DNA from: Streptomyces sp. HmicA12
GTDB lineage: Bacteria > Actinomycetota > Actinomycetes > Streptomycetales > Streptomycetaceae
Direction of reading: 5' to 3'
DNA length: 64,000 nucleotides
NCBI RefSeq assembly: GCF_000373565.1
Contig: NZ_KB891805.1
Span: 124,001-188,000, forward strand
In this document: piece by piece, positions 43,796 through 50,922 of the stretch
How positions within the stretch are numbered: the stretch's first letter is position 1
Layout of the letters: each line of letters begins with the position of its first letter
The notes under the pieces: generated by a model
The model's database searches: none
What the model was told of the DNA's origin: nothing
Seen by the model: the letters and a program-made list of their open reading frames with translations, nothing else
Position numbers and translations under genes: made by a program

Positions 43796-44308
43796 TTACT
43801 TCTCCTGCTGCTTCAGTTCGGGGCGGCCGGGCTGCTCGCCGCCGCGCTCCTTGATGTACGTCTCGGTGGGCACCATCACCTTGCGGCGGAAGACGCAGAC
43901 GAGCGTGCCGTCCTGCTTGTAACCCTTGGTCTCCACGTAGACGATCCCGCGGTCGCTCTTCGACCTCGACGGTGTCTTGTCCAGGACCGTCGTCTCGCCG
44001 TAGAGGGTGTCGCCGTGGAAGGTCGGCGCCACGTGCTTCAGCGACTCGATCTCCAGGTTGGCGATGGCCTTGCCGGAGACGTCCGGGACCGACATCCCGA
44101 GCAACAGGGAGTAGATGTAGTTCCCGACGACGACGTTCTTGCCGAAGTCCGTCGTCTTCTCCGCATAGTTGGTGTCCATGTGGAGGGGGTGGTGGTTCAT
44201 CGTGAGCAGACAGAAGAGGTGGTCGTCGTACTCGGTGACCGTCTTCCCGGGCCAGTGCTTGTAGACGTCCCCGACGGTGAACTCTTCGTAGGTGCGGCCG
44301 AATTGCAT
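43796..44308 (-). CDS. MaoC-family hydratase, probable mesaconyl-CoA hydratase
   Basis: 170 residues from ATG 44308 with GGAGG ten bases upstream; GTG 44317 overlaps the lyase stop as GTGA but lies only one base from that RBS. Single hot-dog domain with the MaoC active-site segment MNHHPLHMDTNYAE (Asp and His) and VVGNYIYSLLLGMSV. In the ethylmalonyl-CoA pathway it would hydrate mesaconyl-CoA to beta-methylmalyl-CoA. It is about half the length of the proteobacterial two-domain enzyme as I recall it. Confidence 0.88.
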   Translation of the reverse strand: MQFGRTYEEFTVGDVYKHWPGKTVTEYDDHLFCLLTMNHHPLHMDTNYAEKTTDFGKNVVVGNYIYSLLLGMSVPDVSGKAIANLEIESLKHVAPTFHGDTLYGETTVLDKTPSRSKSDRGIVYVETKGYKQDGTLVCVFRRKVMVPTETYIKERGGEQPGRPELKQQEK

Positions 44309-44313
44309 GGTTG

Positions 44314-45276
44314 TCACGCCTCCGGGGCTTCGAACTTCGAGGTGCGCCGCATGCCGGCCGCACGCCCCTTGCCGGAGATGACGAGCGCCATCTTCCGCGA
44401 GGCCTCGTCGATCATCTCGTCGCCGAGCATCGCCGAGCCCTTCTTGCCGCCCGCCTCGGACGTGTAGTACTCGTACGCGTCCAGGATCAGCTCGGCGTGG
44501 TCGAAGTCCTCCTGGGAGGGGGAGAAGATCTCGTTCGACGCCTCGACCTGGCCCGGGTGCAGCACCCACTTGCCGTCGAAGCCGAGGGCCGCGGCGCGCT
44601 GGGCGACCTCGCGGTAGCCGTCCACATTGCGGATCTGCAGGTAGGGGCCGTCGATCGCCTGGAGGTCGTTGGCGCGGGCCGCCATCAGGATCTTCATCAG
44701 GATGTAGTGGTAGGCGTCGGCGCCGTAGCCGGGCGGCTGCTCGCCGACGACCAGGGACTTCATGTTGATGGACGCCATGAAGTCGGCCGGGCCGAAGATG
44801 ATCGTCTCGACGCGCGGGGAGGCCTCCGCGATCGCGTTGACGTTGTTGAGGCCCTTGGCGTTCTCGATCTGCGCCTCGATGCCGATCTTGCCGACCTCGA
44901 AGCCCATCGTCTTCTCGATCTGCGTGAGCAGCAGGTCGAGCGCGACGACCTGGTCGGCAGTCTGGACCTTCGGCAGCATGATGCAGTCGAGGTTCTGGCC
45001 GGCGCCCTCGACGACGGTCACGACGTCGCGGTACGTCCACTCGGTCGTCCAGTCGTTGACCCGCACGACGCGCGTCTTGCCCGTCCAGTCGCCCTCGTTG
45101 AGGAACTTGACGATGGTGTGTCGGGCCTCCGGCTTCGCCAGCGGCGCGCAGGCGTCCTCCAGGTCCAGGAAGACCTGGTCGGCCGGCAGTCCCTGGGCCT
45201 TCTCCAGGAAGCGGGGGTTGCTTCCCGGCACCGCGAGGCAGGAGCGGCGCGGGCGGAGACGGTTCACCTGGGTCAT
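44314..45276 (-). CDS. CitE/HpcH-family lyase, probable malyl-CoA/beta-methylmalyl-CoA lyase
   Basis: 320 residues from ATG 45276, overlapping the mutase stop as ATGA. TIM-barrel CitE family: RRSCLAVPGSNPRFLEKAQ, metal ligands in VFLDLEDACAP and GIEAQIENAKGLNN, and IIFGPADFMASI. It should cleave beta-methylmalyl-CoA to glyoxylate and propionyl-CoA, and malyl-CoA to glyoxylate and acetyl-CoA. This fits its place in the ccr operon. Confidence 0.92.
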   Translation of the reverse strand: MTQVNRLRPRRSCLAVPGSNPRFLEKAQGLPADQVFLDLEDACAPLAKPEARHTIVKFLNEGDWTGKTRVVRVNDWTTEWTYRDVVTVVEGAGQNLDCIMLPKVQTADQVVALDLLLTQIEKTMGFEVGKIGIEAQIENAKGLNNVNAIAEASPRVETIIFGPADFMASINMKSLVVGEQPPGYGADAYHYILMKILMAARANDLQAIDGPYLQIRNVDGYREVAQRAAALGFDGKWVLHPGQVEASNEIFSPSQEDFDHAELILDAYEYYTSEAGGKKGSAMLGDEMIDEASRKMALVISGKGRAAGMRRTSKFEAPEA

Positions 45277-47321
45277 GCGGGGACCTCCAACGGGTCGAGA
45301 TGGTTCGCTTGCCGGATCTCGTCGACGATACGGCCGATGATCTCCGTGATGCCGAAGTCCTTGGGGGTGAAGACGGCGGCCACACCCGCCCGCTTCAGGT
45401 CCTCGGCGTCGGCGTTCGGAATGATGCCCCCGACGATCACGGGGATGTCGGTGGCGCCCGCCTCGCGCATCCGGTCGAGCACGTCCGGCACCAGTTCGGC
45501 GTGCGACCCGGACAGGATCGACAGGCCGACGCAGTGCACGTCCTCGGCGAGCGCGGCGGACACGATCTGGTCGGGCGTGAGCCTGATGCCCTGGTAGACC
45601 ACCTCGAACCCGGCGTCGCGGGCGCGGACGGCGATCTGCTCGGCGCCGTTGGAGTGGCCGTCCAGGCCCGGCTTGCCGACCAGCAGGCGGAGCTTGCCGC
45701 CCAGTTCGTCGCCGGTGCGGCGGACCTTCTCGCGGACGAGGGCGAGCGGGGTGCCCTCCTCCGCGGTCACCGCGACCGGCGCCGACGAGACGCCCGTGGG
45801 GGCCCGGAACTCGCCGAACACCTCGCGCAGCGCCCCCGCCCACTCGCCGGTCGTGACTCCGGCGCGGGCGCACTCGAGGGTGGCCTCCATGAGGTTCTCC
45901 GTGCCCGCGGCGGCCTCCTTGAGGCGCTCCAGGGCCTGCTGCGTGGTCGGGTAGTGGAACGGGTCGCCCATGCCCTGCCGGTCGCTCGACTCCTGACGCG
46001 TCGTGCGCCACTCGCCGATCGCCCGGACGACCTTCGCCTCGACGCCGTGGTCGACCGTCATGATGGCGGTGTCCAGGTCGGCGGTGAGGGGGTTCGGCTC
46101 GGTCGACTCGTAGACGTTCACACCGACGATCTTCTCCTCGCCGGCCTCGATCCGCGCGCGGCGCTCGGCGTGCGACGACACGAGCTGCGACTTCAGATAG
46201 CCCGACTCGACGGCGGCCATCGCGCCGCCCATCTCCTGGATCCGCTCGATCTCCGCGAGGGAGTCGGCGACCAGCTCGTCGACCTTCTTCTCGATGACGT
46301 GCGAGCCCGCGAAGATGTCCTCGTACTCCAGGAGGTCGCTCTCGTGCGCGAGGACCTGCTGGATGCGCAGCGACCACTGCTGGTCCCAGGGGCGGGGGAG
46401 CCCCAACGCCTCGTTCCAGGCGGGGAGTTGGACGGCTCGGGCGCGCGCGTCCTTGGACAGTGTCACGGCCAGCATCTCGAGCACGATCCGCTGGACGTTG
46501 TTCTCGGGCTGGGCTTCCGTCAGCCCCAGCGAGTTGACCTGCACGCCGTACCGGAAGCGGCGCTGCTTCGCGTTCTCGATGCCGTACCGCTCGCGCGTGA
46601 TCTGGTCCCAGATCCGCCCGAACGCCCGCATCTTGCACATCTCCTCGATGAAGCGGACTCCCGCGTTCACGAAGAAGGAGATGCGGGCCACGACGTCCCC
46701 GAACTTCTCGGCGGGGACCTGCCCTGAGTCGCGTACGGCATCGAGAACGGCGATGGCGGTGGACATCGCGTACGCGATCTCCTGGACCGGTGTGGCCCCC
46801 GCCTCCTGAAGGTGGTACGAGCAGATGTTGATCGGGTTCCACTTGGGGATGTGGGACACCGTGTAGGCGATCATGTCGGTCGTCAGGCGCAGGCTCGGGA
46901 CCGGCGGGAAGACGTGCGTCCCCCGCGACAGGTACTCCTTGACGATGTCGTTCTGCGTCGTGCCCTGGAGCGTGGCGATGTCCACGCCCTGCTCCTCCGC
47001 GACGACCTGGTAGAGCGCCAGAAGCCACATGGCGGTGGCGTTGATCGTCATCGAGGTGTTCATCTGCTCCAGGGGGATGTCCTGGAACAGTCGCCGCATG
47101 TCACCGAGGTGGCTTACCGGGACGCCGACCCGTCCCACCTCGCCGCGGGCGAGGATGTGGTCGGGGTCGTAGCCCGTCTGGGTCGGCAGGTCGAAGGCGA
47201 CCGACAGACCCGTCTGGCCCTTGGCGAGGTTGCGGCGGTACAGCTCGTTGGACGCCTCCGCCGTGGAGTGACCGGCGTACGTGCGCATCAGCCACGGCCG
47301 GTCCTTCTGACGCTCAGTCAT
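45273..47321 (-). CDS. meaA: Ethylmalonyl-CoA mutase (B12-dependent)
   Basis: 682 residues. Methylmalonyl-CoA-mutase fold: SVAFDLPTQTGYDPDHILARG, then QGTTQNDIVKEYLSRGTHVF. The C-terminal cobalamin domain (about residues 545-675) has KPGLDGHSNGAEQIAVRARD, with the DxHxxG base-off His, and GLSILSGSHAELV. The single polypeptide with its own B12 domain and the ccr neighbourhood indicate ethylmalonyl-CoA mutase, converting (2R)-ethylmalonyl-CoA to (2S)-methylsuccinyl-CoA. It starts 22 bases after ccr and overlaps the lyase gene. Confidence 0.94.
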   Translation of the reverse strand: MTERQKDRPWLMRTYAGHSTAEASNELYRRNLAKGQTGLSVAFDLPTQTGYDPDHILARGEVGRVGVPVSHLGDMRRLFQDIPLEQMNTSMTINATAMWLLALYQVVAEEQGVDIATLQGTTQNDIVKEYLSRGTHVFPPVPSLRLTTDMIAYTVSHIPKWNPINICSYHLQEAGATPVQEIAYAMSTAIAVLDAVRDSGQVPAEKFGDVVARISFFVNAGVRFIEEMCKMRAFGRIWDQITRERYGIENAKQRRFRYGVQVNSLGLTEAQPENNVQRIVLEMLAVTLSKDARARAVQLPAWNEALGLPRPWDQQWSLRIQQVLAHESDLLEYEDIFAGSHVIEKKVDELVADSLAEIERIQEMGGAMAAVESGYLKSQLVSSHAERRARIEAGEEKIVGVNVYESTEPNPLTADLDTAIMTVDHGVEAKVVRAIGEWRTTRQESSDRQGMGDPFHYPTTQQALERLKEAAAGTENLMEATLECARAGVTTGEWAGALREVFGEFRAPTGVSSAPVAVTAEEGTPLALVREKVRRTGDELGGKLRLLVGKPGLDGHSNGAEQIAVRARDAGFEVVYQGIRLTPDQIVSAALAEDVHCVGLSILSGSHAELVPDVLDRMREAGATDIPVIVGGIIPNADAEDLKRAGVAAVFTPKDFGITEIIGRIVDEIRQANHLDPLEVPA

Positions 47322-47343
47322 GATGCTGTGCTCCCCGAGGAGT

Positions 47344-48681
47344 TCAGACGTTCCGGAACCGGTTGATGGCGTCGATGTGCTGGGCCCGCTTCTCGGGGTC
47401 GCGCACGCCGAGGCCCTCCTCGGGAGCGAGCGCGAGCACGCCGACCTTGCCCTGGTGGAGGTTGCGGTGCACGTCGTACGCGGCCTGGCCGGTGTCCTCG
47501 AGCGAGTACACCTTCGACAGCGTCGGGTGGATCTTGCCCTTGGCGATCAGGCGGTTGGCCTCCCACGCCTCGCGGTAGTTGGCGAAGTGCGAGCCGATGA
47601 TGCGCTTCAGGGACATCCACAGGTAGCGGTTGTCGTACTCGTGCATGTAGCCCGAGGTGGAGGCGCAGGTGGTGATGGTGCCGCCCTTGCGCGTGACGAA
47701 GACGGAGGCGCCGAAGGTCTCGCGGCCGGGGTGCTCGAAGACGATGTCGATGTCCTCGCCGCCGGTGAACTCGCGGATGCGCTTGCCGAAGCGCTTCCAC
47801 TCCTTGGGGTCCTGGGTGTGCTCGTCCTTCCAGAACTTGTAGCCCTCGGCGCTGCGGTCGATGATCGCCTCGGCGCCCATGGACCGGCAGATGTCGGCCT
47901 TCTGCTCACTGCTCACGACGCAGATCGGGTTGGCGCCGCCGGCCAGCGCGAACTGCGTGGCGTACGAGCCGAGTCCGCCGCTCGCGCCCCAGATCAGGAC
48001 GTTGTCGCCCTGCTTCATGCCGGCGCCGTTGCGGGAGACCAGCTGGCGGTACGCGGTCGAGTTCACGAGACCGGGAGCGGCCGCCTCCTCCCAGCTGAGG
48101 TGGTCCGGCTTCGGCATCAGCTGGTTCGACTTGACCAGCGCGATCTCGGCGAGGCCGCCGAAGTTGGTCTCGAAGCCCCAGATGCGCTGCTCGGGGTCGA
48201 GCATCGTGTCGTTGTGGCCGTCGGACGACTCCAGTTCGACGCTCAGGCAGTGCGCGACGACCTCGTCACCGGGCTGCCAGGCGTTGACGCCGGGGCCGGT
48301 GCGCAGCACGACGCCCGCGAGGTCGGAACCGATGATGTGGTACGGCAGGTCGTGGCGCTTGGCCAGCTCGTTCGTGCGGCCGTAGCGCTCCAGGAAGCCG
48401 AACGTGGAGAGCGGCTCGAAGATCGAGGTCCACACCGAGTTGTAGTTCACGGAGGAGGCCATGACCGCGACGAGGGCCTCGCCGGGCCCGAGTTCGGGAA
48501 CCGGGACCTCGTCGAGGTGGATCGACTTGCGCGGGTCCTTCTCGCGGGTGGTCAGCCCTTCGAACATCTCCGTCTCGTCCTTGTGCACGGTGATCGCGCG
48601 GTACGAGTCGGGGATCGGCAGGGCGGCGAAGTCGGCAGACGTGGCGGTCTGCGACTGAATCGCGTCCAGGATGTCCTTCAC
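47344..48681 (-). CDS. ccr: Crotonyl-CoA carboxylase/reductase
   Basis: 445 residues from GTG 48681, seven bases after GGAGG. Medium-chain dehydrogenase/reductase fold with NADPH site NVLIWGASGGLGSYATQFAL. The CO2-binding residues known from Kitasatospora Ccr are recognisable: Asn in SSVNYNSVWTSIFEP, Phe-Glu in WGFETNFGG and His in VFEHPGRETFG. It reductively carboxylates crotonyl-CoA to (2S)-ethylmalonyl-CoA with NADPH and CO2, supplying the ethylmalonyl-CoA pathway and also polyketide extender units. First gene of the operon, with a promoter about 230 bases upstream. Confidence 0.97.
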   Translation of the reverse strand: MKDILDAIQSQTATSADFAALPIPDSYRAITVHKDETEMFEGLTTREKDPRKSIHLDEVPVPELGPGEALVAVMASSVNYNSVWTSIFEPLSTFGFLERYGRTNELAKRHDLPYHIIGSDLAGVVLRTGPGVNAWQPGDEVVAHCLSVELESSDGHNDTMLDPEQRIWGFETNFGGLAEIALVKSNQLMPKPDHLSWEEAAAPGLVNSTAYRQLVSRNGAGMKQGDNVLIWGASGGLGSYATQFALAGGANPICVVSSEQKADICRSMGAEAIIDRSAEGYKFWKDEHTQDPKEWKRFGKRIREFTGGEDIDIVFEHPGRETFGASVFVTRKGGTITTCASTSGYMHEYDNRYLWMSLKRIIGSHFANYREAWEANRLIAKGKIHPTLSKVYSLEDTGQAAYDVHRNLHQGKVGVLALAPEEGLGVRDPEKRAQHIDAINRFRNV

Positions 48682-48909
48682 GGTGGTGCCTCCGGCGGTG
48701 AGCGTCTGAGGGGAACGCTGAGTCGGGTGTGTGGCTTGGCTGCGGTGTGGGTGGTGCGTGCCGTCGGTTCGGCGGGGGTGGTGCGGTGGCAGCGCTTGGT
48801 GTGGCGCGGAAGGTTGCCTGTGACGCAGGCGTCCGGGCGCGCAGGCAATGGCTTGCGGGGACAGCCGGCGTACGGAAGTTCTCTGCACGCCGGCCGCCCG
48901 GACACCTTC

Positions 48910-48938
48910 AACGTATGGCACACCGTGACACCTGGCAA
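48910..48938 (-). promoter_or_regulatory. Probable ccr promoter
   Basis: On the minus strand TTGCCA (48938-48933), 17 bases, then TACGTT (48915-48910), a good vegetative-type promoter. The -10 matches that proposed for the peptide importer operon. The predicted start near 48903 leaves a leader of about 220 bases before the GTG. A palindromic site abuts the -35. Confidence 0.55.
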
Positions 48939-49117
48939 GGCACTGCGTGCCATTGATTTCGCTCAGATGAAATCTTTGGGCTCAGGCGAGCGATGATCGA
49001 TCATCCGTGGTCAGAGCAGGGTTGTGGCCAATGGAAGGGATCGATGATCGATCACCGAGGTCCGCGCGGGGGTGGTGCCGGATGGGGAGACGGCATCTGA
49101 CGTGGCACGCAGTGCCA
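48938..49117. promoter_or_regulatory. Symmetric palindromic operator array upstream of ccr
   Basis: Four elements are arranged almost symmetrically. The outer pair, GGCACTGCGTGCC (48939-48951) and its reverse complement GGCACGCAGTGCC (49104-49116), are themselves palindromes with GGCAC/GTGCC arms. The inner pair, ATGATCGATCAT (48993-49004) and ATGATCGATCAC (49044-49055), lie 51 bases apart. The outer left element touches the -35 of ccr. The pattern suggests binding sites for one or two dimeric regulators with possible looping. Confidence 0.65.
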
Positions 49118-49213
49118 GGCTGGAGGGCCAGGCCGAATCCGATCCCTCTCCTGGCGCTCCACAGTGGATGTAATGTGCGCGCTCGTCGAGTGGCTATTAC
49201 CGGGAGGGGTTCG

Positions 49214-49847
49214 GTGATCTACGACATGGTCAGAACCTGGGTGGAGGGCTGGGCGGTGTCCCGGGGGACGCCGGCTCCGGTCGCACGGCCCTGGGGGTAC
49301 TACACCGAGGTCGCGGACGATCCCGCCGAAGTGGGGCGCCATGTGTTCCCGGAGGCCTCGGAGCCGCTGGTGCGCGCCGCCGCCGAGGGCGTGCGCGCTT
49401 CGCGGACCTGGATGAAGATGCCCGCGGAGCCCGAGGAGGTCGAGCCCTGGATCTCGCCGGGGTGGGAGGTGGCCTGGAGCTAGACCGGGTACCTGATGGC
49501 CGCGGACCTGACGGCTACGGAACCTGTCGTGCCGGAGGGATACACGTCAGCCGTGCGGACGGAAGGCACGGTGGTGCGTCCGTGTACGAGACGCCTCCGG
49601 CGCGGACGCGGCCGCGGGGCAGATGGCGTTGCTCGGCGAGGCGGTCGTCGTCGACCGGGTCAGGACGGCCGGGGCCCACCGGCGGCGCGGGCTCGGGGCG
49701 TTCGTGATGCGCGCGCTGGCCGACCGGGCGCTGGGGGAGGGGGCGGCGCTGGGCGTGCTCGGGGCCACGCCGGCCGGGCGGGGGCTGTACGGGACGTTGG
49801 GGTGGAAGCGGCACGCCGCGTTGGCGGAGTGCGTGTACCGGGGGTGA
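49214..49847 (+). pseudogene. GNAT-family acetyltransferase, interrupted by a stop codon and a frameshift
   Basis: The N-terminal part from GTG 49214 reads MVRTWVEGWAVSRGTPAPVA and is open to an in-frame TAG at 49481-49483. The same frame continues TGYLMAADLTATEPVVPEGY, clearly the same protein. Near 49571-49575 the frame then shifts; the C-terminal acetyl-CoA-binding part resumes as RVRDASGADAAAGQMALLGE, continues through RTAGAHRRRGLGAFVMRALA and ends at 49845-49847. The RRRGLG loop is the pyrophosphate-binding motif A of GNAT enzymes. One nonsense and one frameshift change are needed to explain it. Not expected to be functional unless these are sequencing errors. Confidence 0.75.
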
Positions 49848-49857
49848 GGGTTCGTCG

Positions 49858-49975
49858 CGGGCTGCGGGCCGGTGGGGCTTCTCGCGCAGTTCCCCGCGCC
49901 CCCGAAGCATGCGCTGCGCGCAGCTTCCCCGGGGCGAGCGGGGCTCGCGACCAGGCCCCCACCGAAGCCGCACCC
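49858..49975. repeat. Dispersed palindromic intergenic repeat, second locus
   Basis: The stretch CTGCGGGCCGGTGGGGCTTC, then CGCGCAGTTCCCCGCGCCCC, matches the unit at 31.24 kb. The following GAAGCATGCGCTGCGCGCAG matches, inverted, the spacer of the 31 kb cluster. A partial inverted copy closes the element (CCAGGCCCCCACCG). It lies between the GNAT pseudogene and the TetR gene, which converge on it. Confidence 0.7.
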
Positions 49976-49985
49976 GACCCCTCGA

Positions 49986-50819
49986 CTAACGGTTCCTCAG
50001 GGCTTCCTCGATCGTGCGCATGACCTCCGGAAGCGGCGCGTCCGTGCGGGCCACCGTCACCAGGACCTCCCCGGAGTGCGACACCTGCGCCGCGGGGACC
50101 GCGTCCGCGGGCGTGCGGCCCGCGCCGATGCCCGTGCCGAACGTGCGCCGCACGATGGCGAAGGCGTGGTCGAGCTGGGTCTCCACGTCGCCCTGGCCGC
50201 CGGCCCGCAGCCAGCGCCGCAGGACGTGGTTGTGGGCGGTCACCACGGCCGACGCGGCGACCTCGGCGAGCAGCGGGTCGTCGTTGCCGTCGTGGTGGGC
50301 CTGCTCGTCGAAGTGGCCCAGGAGGTAGCGCGTGAAGAGGCGTTCGTAGCGGGCGACCGAGGCGATCTCGCGCTCGCGCAGCGTGGGCACCTCACGCGTC
50401 AGGCGGTAGCGCTCCACGGAGACCGCGGGCGAGGCCGCGTACATCTTCATGACTTCCTTGATGCCGCGGCACACCGTGTCCAGCGGGTGCTCGTGCGGCG
50501 GCGCCGCGTTCAGGACCGCCTCGGCGCGCACCAGGGTGTCGTCGTGGTCCGGGAAGATCGCCTCTTCCTTGGAGCGGAAGTGCCGGAAGAACGTGCGGCG
50601 CGCGACCCCGGCCGCCGCGGCGATCTCGTCGACCGTCGTCGCCTCGTACCCCTTGGTGGCGAAGAGCTCCATCGCCGCCGCCGCGAGTTCGCGGCGCATC
50701 TTGAGCCGCTGGGCCGCGGCCCTGCTGCTCGCGGCGCTCTCGGGCGCCTCGGACGCCGCAACGGCTGCGGCCGCGGCGGGCGTGCGGGAGGTCTGGTCGG
50801 CCTTGGAAGCGGGCGTCAT
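49986..50819 (-). CDS. TetR-family transcriptional regulator
   Basis: 277 residues from ATG 50819; the frame is open further upstream, but a perfect palindromic operator occupies 50825-50845, so a start at 50819 is preferred. After an Ala/Ser-rich leader of about 50 residues, the HTH is ELAAAAMELFATKGYEATTV followed by DEIAAAAGVARRTFFRHFRS. The ligand domain extends to about residue 270. It lies downstream of the 3-hydroxyacyl-CoA dehydrogenase gene and 1.3 kb from ccr, so acyl-CoA metabolism is its likely target. It probably represses itself. Confidence 0.92.
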   Translation of the reverse strand: MTPASKADQTSRTPAAAAAVAASEAPESAASSRAAAQRLKMRRELAAAAMELFATKGYEATTVDEIAAAAGVARRTFFRHFRSKEEAIFPDHDDTLVRAEAVLNAAPPHEHPLDTVCRGIKEVMKMYAASPAVSVERYRLTREVPTLREREIASVARYERLFTRYLLGHFDEQAHHDGNDDPLLAEVAASAVVTAHNHVLRRWLRAGGQGDVETQLDHAFAIVRRTFGTGIGAGRTPADAVPAAQVSHSGEVLVTVARTDAPLPEVMRTIEEALRNR

Positions 50820-50824
50820 GCCCC

Positions 50825-50845
50825 GAACGTACTGCATGTACGTTC
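50825..50845. promoter_or_regulatory. Perfect palindrome, probable TetR autoregulatory operator
   Basis: GAACGTAC and GTACGTTC (50825-50832 and 50838-50845) with TGCAT between. Size and symmetry suit a TetR dimer. It begins five bases before the TetR start codon, where it would block transcription or initiation. Confidence 0.65.
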
Positions 50846-50922
50846 CAAGTCGCTCCCCGGTAAGCGGGCCGCCCGACGCTCCGAGCAGCCCGCCCCAACC
50901 GGCTCCCGCTTCCTCGCCCGAC

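Larger units (their letters stand above)
48682..49213. other. Upstream region of ccr, 532 bases without a gene
   Basis: It contains the ccr promoter (48910-48938), about 220 bases of untranslated leader on the ccr side, and a symmetric group of palindromes (48938-49117). The leader is GC-rich with several CACC-type stretches and shows no riboswitch I can name. No coding frame has believable codon use. Confidence 0.6.

Noticed and set aside
49496..50023. Apparent separate small gene starting MAADLTATEPVVPEGY
   Set aside because: It is the in-frame continuation of the interrupted GNAT gene; its C-terminal part is out of frame relative to the acetyl-CoA-binding motif and runs into the intergenic repeat.
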